From Micractinium sp. NFX-FRZ (taxonomy: Eukaryota > Chlorophyta > Trebouxiophyceae > Chlorellales > Chlorellaceae): a stretch of DNA of 64,000 nt. A program made the translations under genes and the position numbers. Below are positions 43,701 through 54,000 of the stretch, piece after piece (position 1 is the first letter of the stretch; each line of letters begins with the position of its first letter). Where the stretch lies: positions 1 through 64,000 of the forward strand of contig JAPTJF010000223.1 in NCBI GenBank assembly GCA_029339195.1, written 5' to 3'. Under the pieces are notes generated by a model that had not been told where the DNA came from, ran no database searches, and saw nothing but the letters and a program-made list of their open reading frames with translations.

Positions 43701-43705
43701 TGTAA
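43701..43705 (+). promoter_or_regulatory. TGTAA polyadenylation signal, peptidase gene
   Basis: TGTAA about 280 bases after the stop at 43423. Confidence 0.55.
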
Positions 43706-43771
43706 CATTGGCTCTTCCCCCTCAGCTTTCCTCAGCCTGCCTGCTAGATGCAAGCCGTACCACGTTTGCTG

Positions 43772-43776
43772 TTACA
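43772..43776 (-). promoter_or_regulatory. TGTAA polyadenylation signal, RTF2 gene
   Basis: TTACA on the plus strand, 156 bases past the minus-strand stop at 43932. Confidence 0.55.
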
Positions 43777-43931
43777 AATTGCTCTCAATGCAGCTGATCA
43801 GAGAGCACGTAAGGCCAACGAAGGGTACAACATGGGGTAGCAGGTACAGGAGGGGTGCGCATTTGGAAGAGTCAAAGCCAGGCCCTGGCAGCACAGAGGC
43901 AACAATCGCGCCAGCTCAGCTGCCACCTCAG

Positions 43932-46257
43932 CTAGATGTACCGTGTGGTACCGCGCACCATGTAGTCTGTGTTGCTCTTTTTGCCATTGGGGCCCACCGC
44001 CTGCGGCTGCTGGCTGCTAGTGAACAGGCTGCTCCAAATCTTGTCATCCGCACCCTCTGGTTTCAGCTCTGACGTCCGGAACCGCTTGGCAGCCGCCACC
44101 GCCGCCGTAAATTCGCCGCCACCGCCATTGGCCGCCGCCGCCTTGCCGCCGCCATTCTCTGCCGCCCGCTTGCTGCCTGCCGCTGCCGCTGCTTCGCTGC
44201 CGCCGCCATTTGCCGCTGCCGCCGCCGCCTTGTCCTTCTTCTTCTCCTTCTTCGCCGCCCGCTCTGCTGTGCGCTTGAGCAGCAGCGCCTCCCGCATCTC
44301 CTGCAGCTCCTCCCCGGTGGGGCAGACCGGCAGCAGGTCTGAGGGGTCCCACTTGCCTCCCACCAGCTCCTCCACCACCTTGGGAACCTGCGCACATGGA
44401 GGGGCAGGGGGCAGGGCCAGGTCAGGGGCAGGTCAGAGGCACGGGAAGGTCAGGTCAGGTCAGGGGCCGGGGCCGGGGCCGGGCCGGGGCCGGGCAGGGG
44501 CAGGTCAGGTCAGGGGCCGGGGCCGGGGCAGGGCAGGCGATGGGCAGTGGGCAGGGGCAGGCCAGTGGGGGCCGGGGTGAGGGACAGGAGGAGGGACATG
44601 AGTGGCACAGCGGTATGCAGGGGGCCACGAGTGGTAGCAACGGAACAAGAGCTGCCTTTGCAATACCGTGGGGCCGCCGCACGCCCAGCCTCTGCTGGTA
44701 CAGCGCACGGCCCCTGCCGCAGGCCAATCCTGCAACACGCAGCACCCGGGCATCGAAAGCTCGCCCTGCGTCTGCACCGCCCTGCCCCACCTCGCAGTTG
44801 CCCCCACCCCGCCCTTTCTCCACCCCCGGACACCCACCCCGCTGCATGCACCCACCCACCTCTTTGAGCGCCCGCTCGCTCAGCACGTGCCCGCTCTTGC
44901 GCAGGATGACAAAGCGGTACTTCCCATTGAACGCCTGCCCAGTGATGGGGCAGGCAAAGCGGGCCGCAATCTCGGCAACGACGTCCCTGCCGCCGTCGCC
45001 CTTTCCGTCGCCCGCCGCTGCTGCGCCTGCTGTGCCTGCTGTGCTGCCGCCGCCGCCCAGCTTGAGCTCTATCAGGTGCTTCAGCCCGCCGATGTGCGCC
45101 AGCTCCCGGGGCAGCGACTTTGTGAGGAGCGCCTGGGGAGGAGGGGCGGTGGGGGGAGCAGGAGCAGACATCAGGAGCGCTGCTAGGGGCGGACGCACTG
45201 CACTACACGGCACGGCACGGCACGGCACTTACAAGCAGGGGAAAGCGAGGGCAGGCCCGTGCAGGCGCAGGCAGCACCGTGCCTTTGCTGGAAGGGCTGC
45301 CCACCTCGGTTTTGCAAGCCCCCCAACTGCCAAACCCTGAAGCTTCAGTGCTAAGCCCCCCGAAAGTTGTCACTCTTTTCACCTCCATCGCCTGCACCGT
45401 GCTGCTTGCGCAGGCCACCTCCGCACAACTGACAGCTCACTACTTCCATATTCAGCGTGCGCACGACCCACCCAGGCTGGTCACCTGCAGTATTGCCTCC
45501 TTGTTGAACAGGCTGCCCAGCTCGTCGGCCACACAGGGCGGCTGCAGCGGCATGCCGCTCAGCTGGCACATCGTCCAGCGGGCCAGCCGCTCCTCCTCGG
45601 GGTTCACCTGCAGGGCACCGGCACAGGTGGAAGCAGTGATGTACTGCTGAGTAATGCTGAGCAGGCGGCCCAGCAGGCTACTGAGCAAGCGGGCCACCAG
45701 GCTAGTGAAGTCTGCACATTCAAGCTCCCAGGCAAGCTTGTGCCAGCCAGGCATCGTGCAGGAGCGCCGGGCCCAGAGGCTGTCCATCTAAGAACATCCT
45801 GCCGCTGGCGGCAGCACCTGCCTGCTGCCCTCCCTGCCACCCACCTTGTCTGCCTTCTTCCCAGCATACATCTCTAAATAGGAAGAGCGGGACTCTGCTC
45901 CTGTGGAGCCGCCGTCGCCGCCGCCGCCCCGCACGCGTGGCAGCAGCTCCAGCGTGGCCCCGGGGGGCACCTGGGCTGCCGCCAGGGAGCTGCGGGGGTG
46001 CAGCGTGCGACCGCCACACACCACACGCTGCAGAGGGAAGGGCGAGGGCACAGGAGGGTGAGACGCGCCTGGAAAACGGGCAACACTGCAGCTTGGCGGC
46101 ACACTTCCGCTGCCCGCCCGATGTGCGCTCCCCCACGCACCAGTGCGCCCTCCGCCGCCGTGGCGGCGTCTAACCCCGTCACAGAAGCCACCAAGTCATC
46201 TGGAAGCGCCTGGCAGGCACGCAGGCCGCCGCCCGGCAGCCGCACAAAGAGTTGCAT
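43932..46257 (-). CDS. RTF2: Rtf2-family protein with N-terminal ubiquitin-like domain (383 aa)
   Basis: Five exons: 46257-46141, 46027-45845, 45607-45485, 45132-44860, 44387-43932; 1152 nt. Residues 1-76 or so form a ubiquitin-like fold (starts MQLFVRLPGG; ends VVCGGRTLHPRSSL, GATLELLPRVRGG), matching ubiquitin in length and in the terminal RxRGG. What follows, GGDGGSTGAESR, resembles the conserved N-terminus of ordinary Rtf2. The Rtf2 core shows ARWTMCQLSGMPLQPP, DELGSLFNKEAILQ, FACPITGQAFNGKYRFVILR and SGHVLSERALKE. The tail is Lys/Ala-rich with IWSSLFTS near the end. Rtf2 acts in the nucleus at stalled replication forks and in pre-mRNA splicing. Several ring-type Cys ligands of the second half are absent. 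The release of Rtf2 by cleavage after GG is inference. Confidence 0.87.
44398..44585. repeat. Degenerate GGGGCCGG / CAGGTCAGG tandem repeats
   Basis: The last intron of the RTF2 gene holds alternating runs of GGTCAGGTCAGGGG and GGCCGGGGCCGGG. The G-runs could form quadruplexes on the plus strand, which is the template strand for RTF2. Confidence 0.75.
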
Positions 46258-46502
46258 TCTGATGGCCTCGAGCGTGTCTCGAGGGGTGGTTTAACGGGTG
46301 CAGATAGCAGAATGTGAGAGAAGGAGGAGCAAGGAGCAAGTTTCAGGCCTTCTTGGCACTGGTGTCGGACTTTCTTCGCGCAGTTGCAGCTGGCAACGCG
46401 AATTGCGGTTCCTAATAGTCGGATTGTGACGTGCTGTGATCAGAGCATCTGGCAGGGGCTTGCTGGGAGCTTTTATTGAGCACTTGGCGTTCGGCTTGCG
46501 CC
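46258..46502. other. Shared divergent promoter of RTF2 and EIF2B1
   Basis: Only 245 bases separate the two start codons. Both 5' leaders and both core promoters must fit here. I see no TATA box that I would defend. Confidence 0.65.
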
Positions 46503-49500
46503 ATGCGGGCGTCTCAGCCTTTCACGCTGAGCCCAAACATCAGTGCCACCTCTGAGGGTACGCCCAACTGCCAGGATGCAGCATGCTTCCCCTTGCTGCT
46601 TGTATCCCGACTTGCACATTGGAGCGCGCCAGTGGCTATAAGTGGACCATGTTGCATCAGCGTAGCACATTGATGCACGCTGGCGGGAGGCAGCTCGTCG
46701 AGGCCGCAAGCTGCACCCCACCGCCGCCGCCGCCACTGCTGCCGCCCTCAGCGCGTCCCGGCCTTTCCCCTCGCTGCAGTGGGGCTTTCCATGCCGCAGC
46801 GCAACACAGCAGAGGTGGATGTGGTGGTGCGGGAGTTCCACGAGGCGCTGGCGCGCTCCAGCGACATGGCAGTGGCGGTGGCAGCCATCCAGGTGTGGCT
46901 GGGGTGCTGCCGTGGGCGAGCGCGTGGCTGGCTGGGAGCGGCTGCGAGTGGCTGGGCGGCACCAGCCACCTCCAGTGCATGCATCAGGCAGCGAGTGAAG
47001 CATCAGTGGGAGTCCTGCGCGGCGTGCTGCGTTGTATGCAAAGACGGGGGGGTTGCATAGCTGCTGTCCCCCTGACCGAGCACACTGGGTATGGGCTGCA
47101 CCCACCAACCCGGTTGTGCGGGCTGCCTCTGTGCGCAGGCGCTCACAACCGTGATCAAGAACAGCACGGCACAGACGATGATGGGGCTTGAAAAGGAGCT
47201 CAAGGATGCGGCCGCCTCGCTGCAGCGCTGCAACCCCACAGCCATCTCCCTCAAGGCCGGCTGCGAGCTCTTCCTGCGGTGAGTCAGCACGACGTGACCA
47301 CAGCAGGCAGCACAGCAGGCTGTATCACCAAGGGTGTGAAGTGTGCAGCAAGCCGCAGGTGCAAGTGGCAGCTGTGAGCAGCAGGTATGGCGAGGATGGC
47401 GGCTGTATAGCTGCGCTGCTCAGTGCCTCAGCACTGCGCCCCGTCAACTCTCGGCGGCTCCAGCGCTGGGCAGGCTGCCCCAAGGAGGTGGTACTTTGTG
47501 GCTGGGCATCCTTCTGCTACCCCCCTTGTTCCATAACTCGCTGCCATCATCACGGCACACCATGCCCTCCCTCCCCTCTCCCCTCTCTCTCCGTGAGCAG
47601 CTACACCACCCGCACGTCCGCGCTGGAGCTGGACACCTTTTCGGCAGCCAAGCGGCGGCTCATAGAGCGCGGCCAGCACTTTGCGGGTGAGGCGGATGGG
47701 CGTGGTGGGTGTGGGCGCGTGGGTGGTGTGGGCATGCGGGTGCAGGTGGCAGGCAATTGAGTCGCGTGAGCAGGCCTGCCATGGATGGCCGGCTGCGCTT
47801 CAAGTGGCAGCTGTGCCGCCCGTCTTAACCATGGCCCCTCCATTGACCATCAAAGTCGCTGCTCCTGCCCTCAGCATGCGCAGCAGCATCCTAGTGCTTG
47901 CAGGCAGGGGCGCCAGCTGACTGGGTGGGGCGGGTGGCTGAGCGCAGGTGGCAACTAGCAATCGAGTACACCCTCCAGTTCTGTTTCCTAACACGTGCGT
48001 GCAGAAACGTCCAAGCGCGCGCGGGCGACGATCGCGGAGCTTGGGGGGCGGTTCATCCGGAAAGGGGCGACGGTGCTGGTGCACGGGCACTCTCGGGTGG
48101 CGCTCGCAATCCTGCGCAAGGCGGCACAAGCGGTACATGTGTGATGCTGTGGGGCAGAGAGGGGCATGCATGTTTTAATGCAGAGTGTGCGCGCTGCCGG
48201 CACTGGTGGCGTGGGCGCCCGACCTTGCTCCATAGCCTGCCTGCCCACCCACCCCCATTTGCGCTGCCTTGCCACAGCCCCTGTCCTGCCGCCAGCAGCT
48301 TCATGTGTCCCTCTGACTGTGTATTTGCAAGCATGTGCTCCATCACCCTTTGTTCTCTGGCAGGGCAGGCTGCTTGACATGCTCATCCATCCATCAGTGT
48401 GCATGCCTCACCCGCGCTCTCAATTGGCCCTCTTGCATTGCCCTGTATTCTCCTTTGCAGGGCAAGCAGTTTAGCGTGATGGTCACAGAGGGGCGGCCCG
48501 ATGAGACGGGGCTCACCATGGCGCGGGCGCTGGACGAGATGCGGGTGCCCACCACTGTTGTGCTGGACAGCGGCGTGGCGTACGCGATGGAGCGGTGAGA
48601 CACGGCAGCCGGCTGTGTGTTCTGTTTTGCGTTTGGTTGCTGTGCGTGAGGGAGGAGGCGGGAGGCCCATGTCCTGATGCGTTTGGTTGTGTGGTGGGGA
48701 AGGGCGCTGGGAGAGATGCGGCGTATGCAATGGAGCGGTGAGACACGGCAGCCAGCTGCATGTCCTGTTTTGCTTCTTGTTGCTGTGCGTGCGTGGGGAA
48801 GGGTGTTGCGAGAGGTGCAGGCGAGGAGGCAGGGGGAGGTGGGTAGGATGCGGGACGTGGGAGGCGCCTGCTGGCACTGGATTCCTTGCTTGGTATATTA
48901 TGTACTGCTGGGTTTGCCAAGGCGGTTCAAGAGGAAGGTCATCTGGGCCTGGCGCTTGAGGCAGGGTGGCTGCCCCCGCCCCTGCCACTTGCACACCCTG
49001 TGCACCCTTACGACCCTTGGCCGTGCAGGGTAGACCTGGTGCTGGTGGGGGCGCAGCACTGAGCACGCCCCTCCCTTCCGCCCCCCTGCTGCCTCTCACA
49101 AGCCTTATGCCTGCCTACACTGTCGGCCGTGCAGGGTGGACCTGGTGCTGGTGGGGGCGGAGGCGGTGGTGGAGAACGGCGGCGTCATCAACAAGCTGGG
49201 CACATACCAGGTGTGGTGCGCATGGGGTGTAGTTTTCGTGGTTGTTTTGTTTGTAAAATGTGGGAGAAGCAAGGGTGGGGCTGGGCAGCGGGCGGCGTCA
49301 TCAACAAGCTGGGCACCTATCAGGTGTGTGGTGCGGATGGGGTGCAGTTTTCGTTGTTGTTTGGGGGGGTGGGGGGGCTTTTGTTCGTAAAATGTGGGCG
49401 AAGGAAGGGTAGGGCTGTAGGGCTGGGCAGCTGGCGGCGTCATCAACATCAAGCTGGGCACCCACCAGGTGCCAGGGAGGCAGCCCATCCAGGCCTGGTG

Positions 49501-50463
49501 AAGGCAAGGGGGGGAGCCTGCCGTGGGGCACATGCCAAGGGTGGGGTGCCACTACGGTGTGAGGATCCCGTGCCCAACGAGGTGATGCGTGGCACAGCAG
49601 CATGCGGCTTGGAACAGGCACAGGCTGGGTGGGGCCCAGGCTGGAGCGGCAGCGATCGGCAAGCTGGGGCCGCCACACGGGCAGGTTTTGGCTGCTTTGT
49701 TTGTTGGCTGCTAGTTGGCGGCTGGACTGATGCAGCTGCTGCTTCGTGGCTCACGCCTTCTGGCTGTCCTCCACCCCCTTGCTGCTGCCGATTCCAAGCT
49801 GACACCCTCCGTCTTGTCCCGCACTTTGTTGCTGCCCAGGTGTCCATCGCGGCCAAGGAGCACAACGTGCCGGTCTACGTTGCGGCAGAGAGCTACAAGT
49901 TTGCGCGGTGCGTGAGCTGGGTGCGCCCTTGCGGCCTGTGTGTATTCACCCATCTGCCTGCTCACCTGCCACCCGACCCCACACCTCTCAAGTTGGTTCT
50001 GTCTGGCTTGCAATCCGCATCACTAAAAGTTGCACTCTTATGTGTCTGCAGGCTGTACCCCCTCAACCAGCGAGACCTGCCGCTGGAGCGCAAGCAGCTG
50101 GACTTTGGGCCCCTGCTGCCCGCCGGCGTCACAATCGACAACCCCTCGCGCGACTACACGCCGCCCCAGGTGAGAAACTCATGCTGAAACTAAAGGAGGG
50201 GCAGCACGGGAGGGTTGGTTTGCGTTGGTGTGTACTGCTGCCTGCTTTGCTGCCAGCGACAACCTCTCTGGCAGCGCAGCAGGGGCAGCGGCACACACCA
50301 GTGCAGTGTGGACTGGCCCTGACCTTCCTTCATTACCTTGGCTCACATCAACCTGCCCTCGCCTCCCCTACCCCTCCTGCAGTACATCACGCTGCTGTTC
50401 ACCGACCTGGGCGTGCTCACACCCGCGGCAGTCAGCGACGAGCTCATCCAGCTGTACGTCTGA
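46503..50463 (+). CDS. EIF2B1: Translation initiation factor eIF2B subunit alpha (332 aa)
   Basis: Ten exons: 46503-46557, 46780-46892, 47139-47278, 47601-47686, 48005-48132, 48461-48594, 49135-49210, 49840-49907, 50052-50169, 50383-50463; 999 nt. eIF2B is the guanine nucleotide exchange factor for eIF2; alpha is a regulatory subunit that senses phosphorylated eIF2 and dimerises the complex. Family motifs in order: [53 protein letters not shown]-like ([16 protein letters not shown]), [42 protein letters not shown] and [20 protein letters not shown] ending in LYV. The first exon is short; without it an ATG at 46791 would still give a near-complete protein, but the acceptor just before 46780 and the in-frame join favour the longer form. 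Confidence 0.9.
48717..48775 (+). repeat. Duplicate of the end of EIF2B1 exon 6 with its donor
   Basis: The sequence around 48571-48630 (exon end coding YAMER, GTGAGA donor, first intron bases) recurs here with few changes, including ATGGAGCGGTGAGACACGGC. It lies in the following intron and could act as a cryptic donor. Confidence 0.75.
49021..49059 (+). repeat. Duplicate of the start of EIF2B1 exon 7 with its acceptor
   Basis: About 110 bases before the true acceptor, a copy of CCGTGCAGGGTGGACCTGG (one base changed) continues through the codons for VDLVLVGA and then hits a stop. Use of this acceptor would truncate the protein. Confidence 0.75.
49291..49470 (+). repeat. Two further copies of the end of EIF2B1 exon 7
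   Basis: The exon end coding [10 protein letters not shown], followed by a GTGTGG donor at 49211, is repeated at 49291-49323 (with GTGTGTGG) and at 49433-49470 (with a 3-base insertion, donor GTGCCA). Both lie in the intron and keep the exon frame locally. Confidence 0.75.
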
Positions 50464-50605
50464 CCACGATGCCATCTAGTGGAGGGGCAACCTGTGTTTT
50501 TCCGAGGGCCTGGCACGCTGCACTGAACCTGCCCTGGTGCATGCCTTGCCAACCCTCGGTGCCGGCCAATCCTGCTGTTGAGACTTCTGGCGCGGCATGC
50601 GGAGT

Positions 50606-50610
50606 TGTAA
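50606..50610 (+). promoter_or_regulatory. TGTAA polyadenylation signal, EIF2B1
   Basis: TGTAA 143 bases after the stop at 50463. Confidence 0.55.
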
Positions 50611-50844
50611 AGTCACTGCTCGTCTCTATTCCAGGTCTACGCTGAGGCAAACAGGTTGCCCTCTTAGCTGTTTCTTGAGAGAGGCTTGTGCAGCTTCAGG
50701 CTCACAGGTGTGCTCGCTCGCAGTCTGACTTTCAGCGAACTGCAGCAGTTTCTTTTGTTGGCAATGGGAAGCGCGCCTCTGTGGGACGTGGCACCTCCCT
50801 CTTTCGATGATGCCTCTTGGGAGCCCACGCGGACTGATGCAAGG

Positions 50845-50849
50845 TTACA
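50845..50849 (-). promoter_or_regulatory. TGTAA polyadenylation signal, CCT4
   Basis: TTACA on the plus strand, about 170 bases past the stop at 51018. Confidence 0.55.
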
Positions 50850-51017
50850 GGGTCAGGAGTCAGGGCACATGTACAGAAGGTTGCAGCGGCAGCAGCAGCA
50901 GCAGCAGCAGAGGGAGGTGGAGCAGTCAGGAGCGGAGCACTGTCACGATGAAGCTTTCCCAGGCTGTTGTCCCCCGCCCCCCATTGGGGCACTGGTGCCG
51001 ATGCCGCCGGTCCCGCT

Positions 51018-54000
51018 TTACCGCGTGGGCACGATGTCGTCGATTTTCAGGATGAGCCGCGCCGCTTCCGTGGCTAGCGACAGCGCTGACGTGGTCACCT
51101 GGAGGAGAGGGCAAGGGGCGGGAGGAGGGGGCATGTGGGGGAAGGAACTAGCAGGCCAGGTGGGCAGCGCGCATGGGTGGGTGGGCACAAGTGGAGCCTG
51201 GTCACAGCACATCAGGCGCACCAGTCGGGGCAGCGCCACGTGCAGGTGGCCCATGCATCAGCAGCACCATGGCCATTCCCCTCTCGTCCCTCCTAAGGCT
51301 CGCCAGCAGCAGTTGCACCAAACCCCCCTCCCCTCCCCTCCCCTGCCCCCATCAACTCAAAAGGCTCACCAGCAGCGGCTGCACCACATTCTCCTCCAGC
51401 ATGTCTGTCGTCGCCCCCTTGCGCACATTGATGCCTGCAGTCGCGGGTGGAGCAGAGAGGGCACGGTGTCAGGCAGGAAGGGGCAGAGCAGGGAGTTTGA
51501 GATGTTGAAGGATGGGGCGAGGTGGGCCGTGCAGGATTGAATGCCAGGAGGAATGGTGTCAGGCAGGAAGCGCAGCAAACGGTCACAGGGATGGGCAGCA
51601 CTGCTCTCCAGGGCGCTGGCACAGCCAGGCACAACCTCCCAGGCACAGCCCCAGCAGAACGCCCCTGCAACGCTCCCTCACAGCAAGCCCCAAAATCGGC
51701 GCACCCCACCCCACCCCGCACGCACCGTAGTGCCGCTTGCCCTGCGCGTGGTGGTTGCGCAGCTCCGTGACTATCTCAATGGGGTTGAGCCCAGCGTTCT
51801 CCGCCAGGGTGTAGGGGATGATTTCCAGCGCCTCGGCAAAGGAGCGCACGCAGTACGACTCCATGCCCTGCGGTACAGGGCAGGGGGGGCAGTACAGTGA
51901 GTGGTTTGTATACGCAGTACAGCAAGGCCAGGGTGCTAGGGATGATCCACAACAAATACGAGCCTGAGCTAGAGTACTGTTGGATGGCCACTGCCACTGC
52001 TGCCCTGATGCCCATACCCCAGCTGGGGTTTATTGATAGGCATATGCCACCACTCACCACGAGCGTGCGGGCCCACTGGCTCAGCTGGTAGGACAGCTCC
52101 ATCTCTGGGCTGCCGCCGCCTGCGATGAGGTACCGCTTCTGTGGGGCAGTACAGGAAGGGGGGAGCGGCAGGCGTGAGGTGCGTGCGGCAAGCAAGAGGA
52201 GGGGCAGGCGTGGTGGGTAGGCGAGTCGCCAGGTGGTGCACAAGCACAAGCCATGACACCAGGCCCCCACACGACTGAACCCTGCCTTCCACCCTTCCCT
52301 GCACCTCTGCGGCATGCCTGTCGCTGGGCCCCGCTGGGCCCCCGCAAGCCGCCACAACACCAGGCAGCGCCCAGCGCCCAAAGCAACATGCAGCGAGCAC
52401 GACAGATGCACCCACACGACACAGTCCGTCGCAGTCCCCTCTTACTCCACTTCAACAGGCCCACCCTGCAGCAAGCAGCGCACCTGCACCAGGCAGCGCC
52501 ACCCCCACTGCACACACGGCCGCTTCCCACAAACCTCCTGCCCACTGCGCACCTGCACCAGGCAGCGCACGACGCACAGCGCGTCGTGCAGCGAGCGGTC
52601 TGCCTCGGCCAGCGCCAGCTTGTTGGAGCCGCGCAGCAGCACGGTGGCGGTGCGCCCCTGGTCCTTGATGCCCGTCACCTTGATCACGCGGCCGCCCTTG
52701 CCCAGCTGCCGTGCAAAGAGGACAAAAGAAGTGGGTGAGGAACGCCAGGTGGCGGGCGGGTGGCCAGGAGGCAGCGGGTCAGCTTGATCACCCAAATGAC
52801 GTTGCCTAGCGGCAGCGAGCGCCGGCGGGGAAGCAGTTGTTATGCAGTACGGTGGGCGGTGTAACACACGTTCACCTCCACCCGCCCCGGAGCTTTTCTG
52901 GGCGCATGTGGTCCACCCATCCTTTCCACTCCCCAACAAACACAAACAGCAGCCACTCACATCCGCCTCCTCCACCGCCCGTGCCGCAGGCTTTCCAGGC
53001 CCCCCCCCCCCCTAGCCAACATGCAGCGCAACCAGCCAACCACTCACATCCGTCTCCTCCACCATGCCCACGTGCCCCAGCTTCTCGGGGCGCATGTGGT
53101 CCACGTGCGCGATGGGCAGGCAGTGCAGCGTCTTAGAGATGAACTCGATGTCCTCACGCTCCACATCCTTGACCACCATGATCTTGGCCTTGGCCTGGGG
53201 AGGGGAGAGGCAAAGTGAAGAGGCAGTTGTGGAGCAGGGCCCTCTTTGAAGACGAATGAGGTAATCGGTTACAACAGCGGCACGCAGACTACGCTTGTTC
53301 TCAGTGCGGGTGGGGCCCCTCCCCCCCCACACAGCCACGCCCACATGGCGCATGCCGACCCGGGGGGCCGCGAAAGAAAGGGCGCCTCCCGCCGGCGGCA
53401 CACCCACACACAGCACACACACACACACCGCCCACCACCCCCCAAAAAGGGTTCCAGTTCGAACCAGCCTCACCAGGTAGTGCAGGCTGAGGTCAGTGAC
53501 CGCGTCCCTCAGGATGGACTTCTGGATGAGCAGCACGTTGGCGCCGCTGGCCCGGATCTTCTTCACCATCTGCAGGATGTAGTTGCGCTCCTCCTGCAGG
53601 CGACAAGAGAAGCGGCAACATGGTACAATCAAGTCGTGAGGCGCGCTGGCCAGAGCCTTCTTCACCATCTGTAGGATGTAGTTGCGCTCCTCCTGCACAC
53701 ACACACACACACACGAAGTGGGAACGCGCGTGGGAAGTGCTGGTTGGAGGGCACGAGGTGGAGACTTGCGCAGCGCATAACAGGGGTGCCCCCCTTGCCT
53801 TGACCTTGCCGTTCATCCGGTTCTGAGCCCCTGCCACCTGCCCTACACCCCAGCATCATGCACCCCCCCCTTGCCTTGAGGATGCGGTCCATCTGCGCGT
53901 AGTCGGAGATGATCACGTTGTTCTCAATGTCCGTCTTGGGGGGGGAGACCTGCGGGGACGGGTGGTGGTGGGGGGGGGTGGACGGCGAGTTGGAATCACT

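Larger units (their letters stand above)
43424..43931. other. Convergent 3' region of the peptidase and RTF2 genes
   Basis: 508 bases separate two stop codons facing each other. It holds a plus-strand TGTAA at 43701-43705 and a minus-strand TGTAA at 43776-43772, so the two 3' UTRs should end a few tens of bases apart. No gene recognised. Confidence 0.7.
50464..51017. other. Convergent 3' region of EIF2B1 and CCT4
   Basis: 554 bases between facing stop codons, with a plus-strand TGTAA at 50606-50610 and a minus-strand TGTAA at 50849-50845. A CAG trinucleotide run lies near 50887-50910. No gene recognised. Confidence 0.65.

Noticed and set aside
46791..46793. ATG at 46791 as the start of EIF2B1
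   Set aside because: It is usable, but a clean acceptor precedes 46780 and the upstream exon 46503-46557 joins in frame with a GTACGC donor, so the longer form is preferred. Only cDNA can decide.
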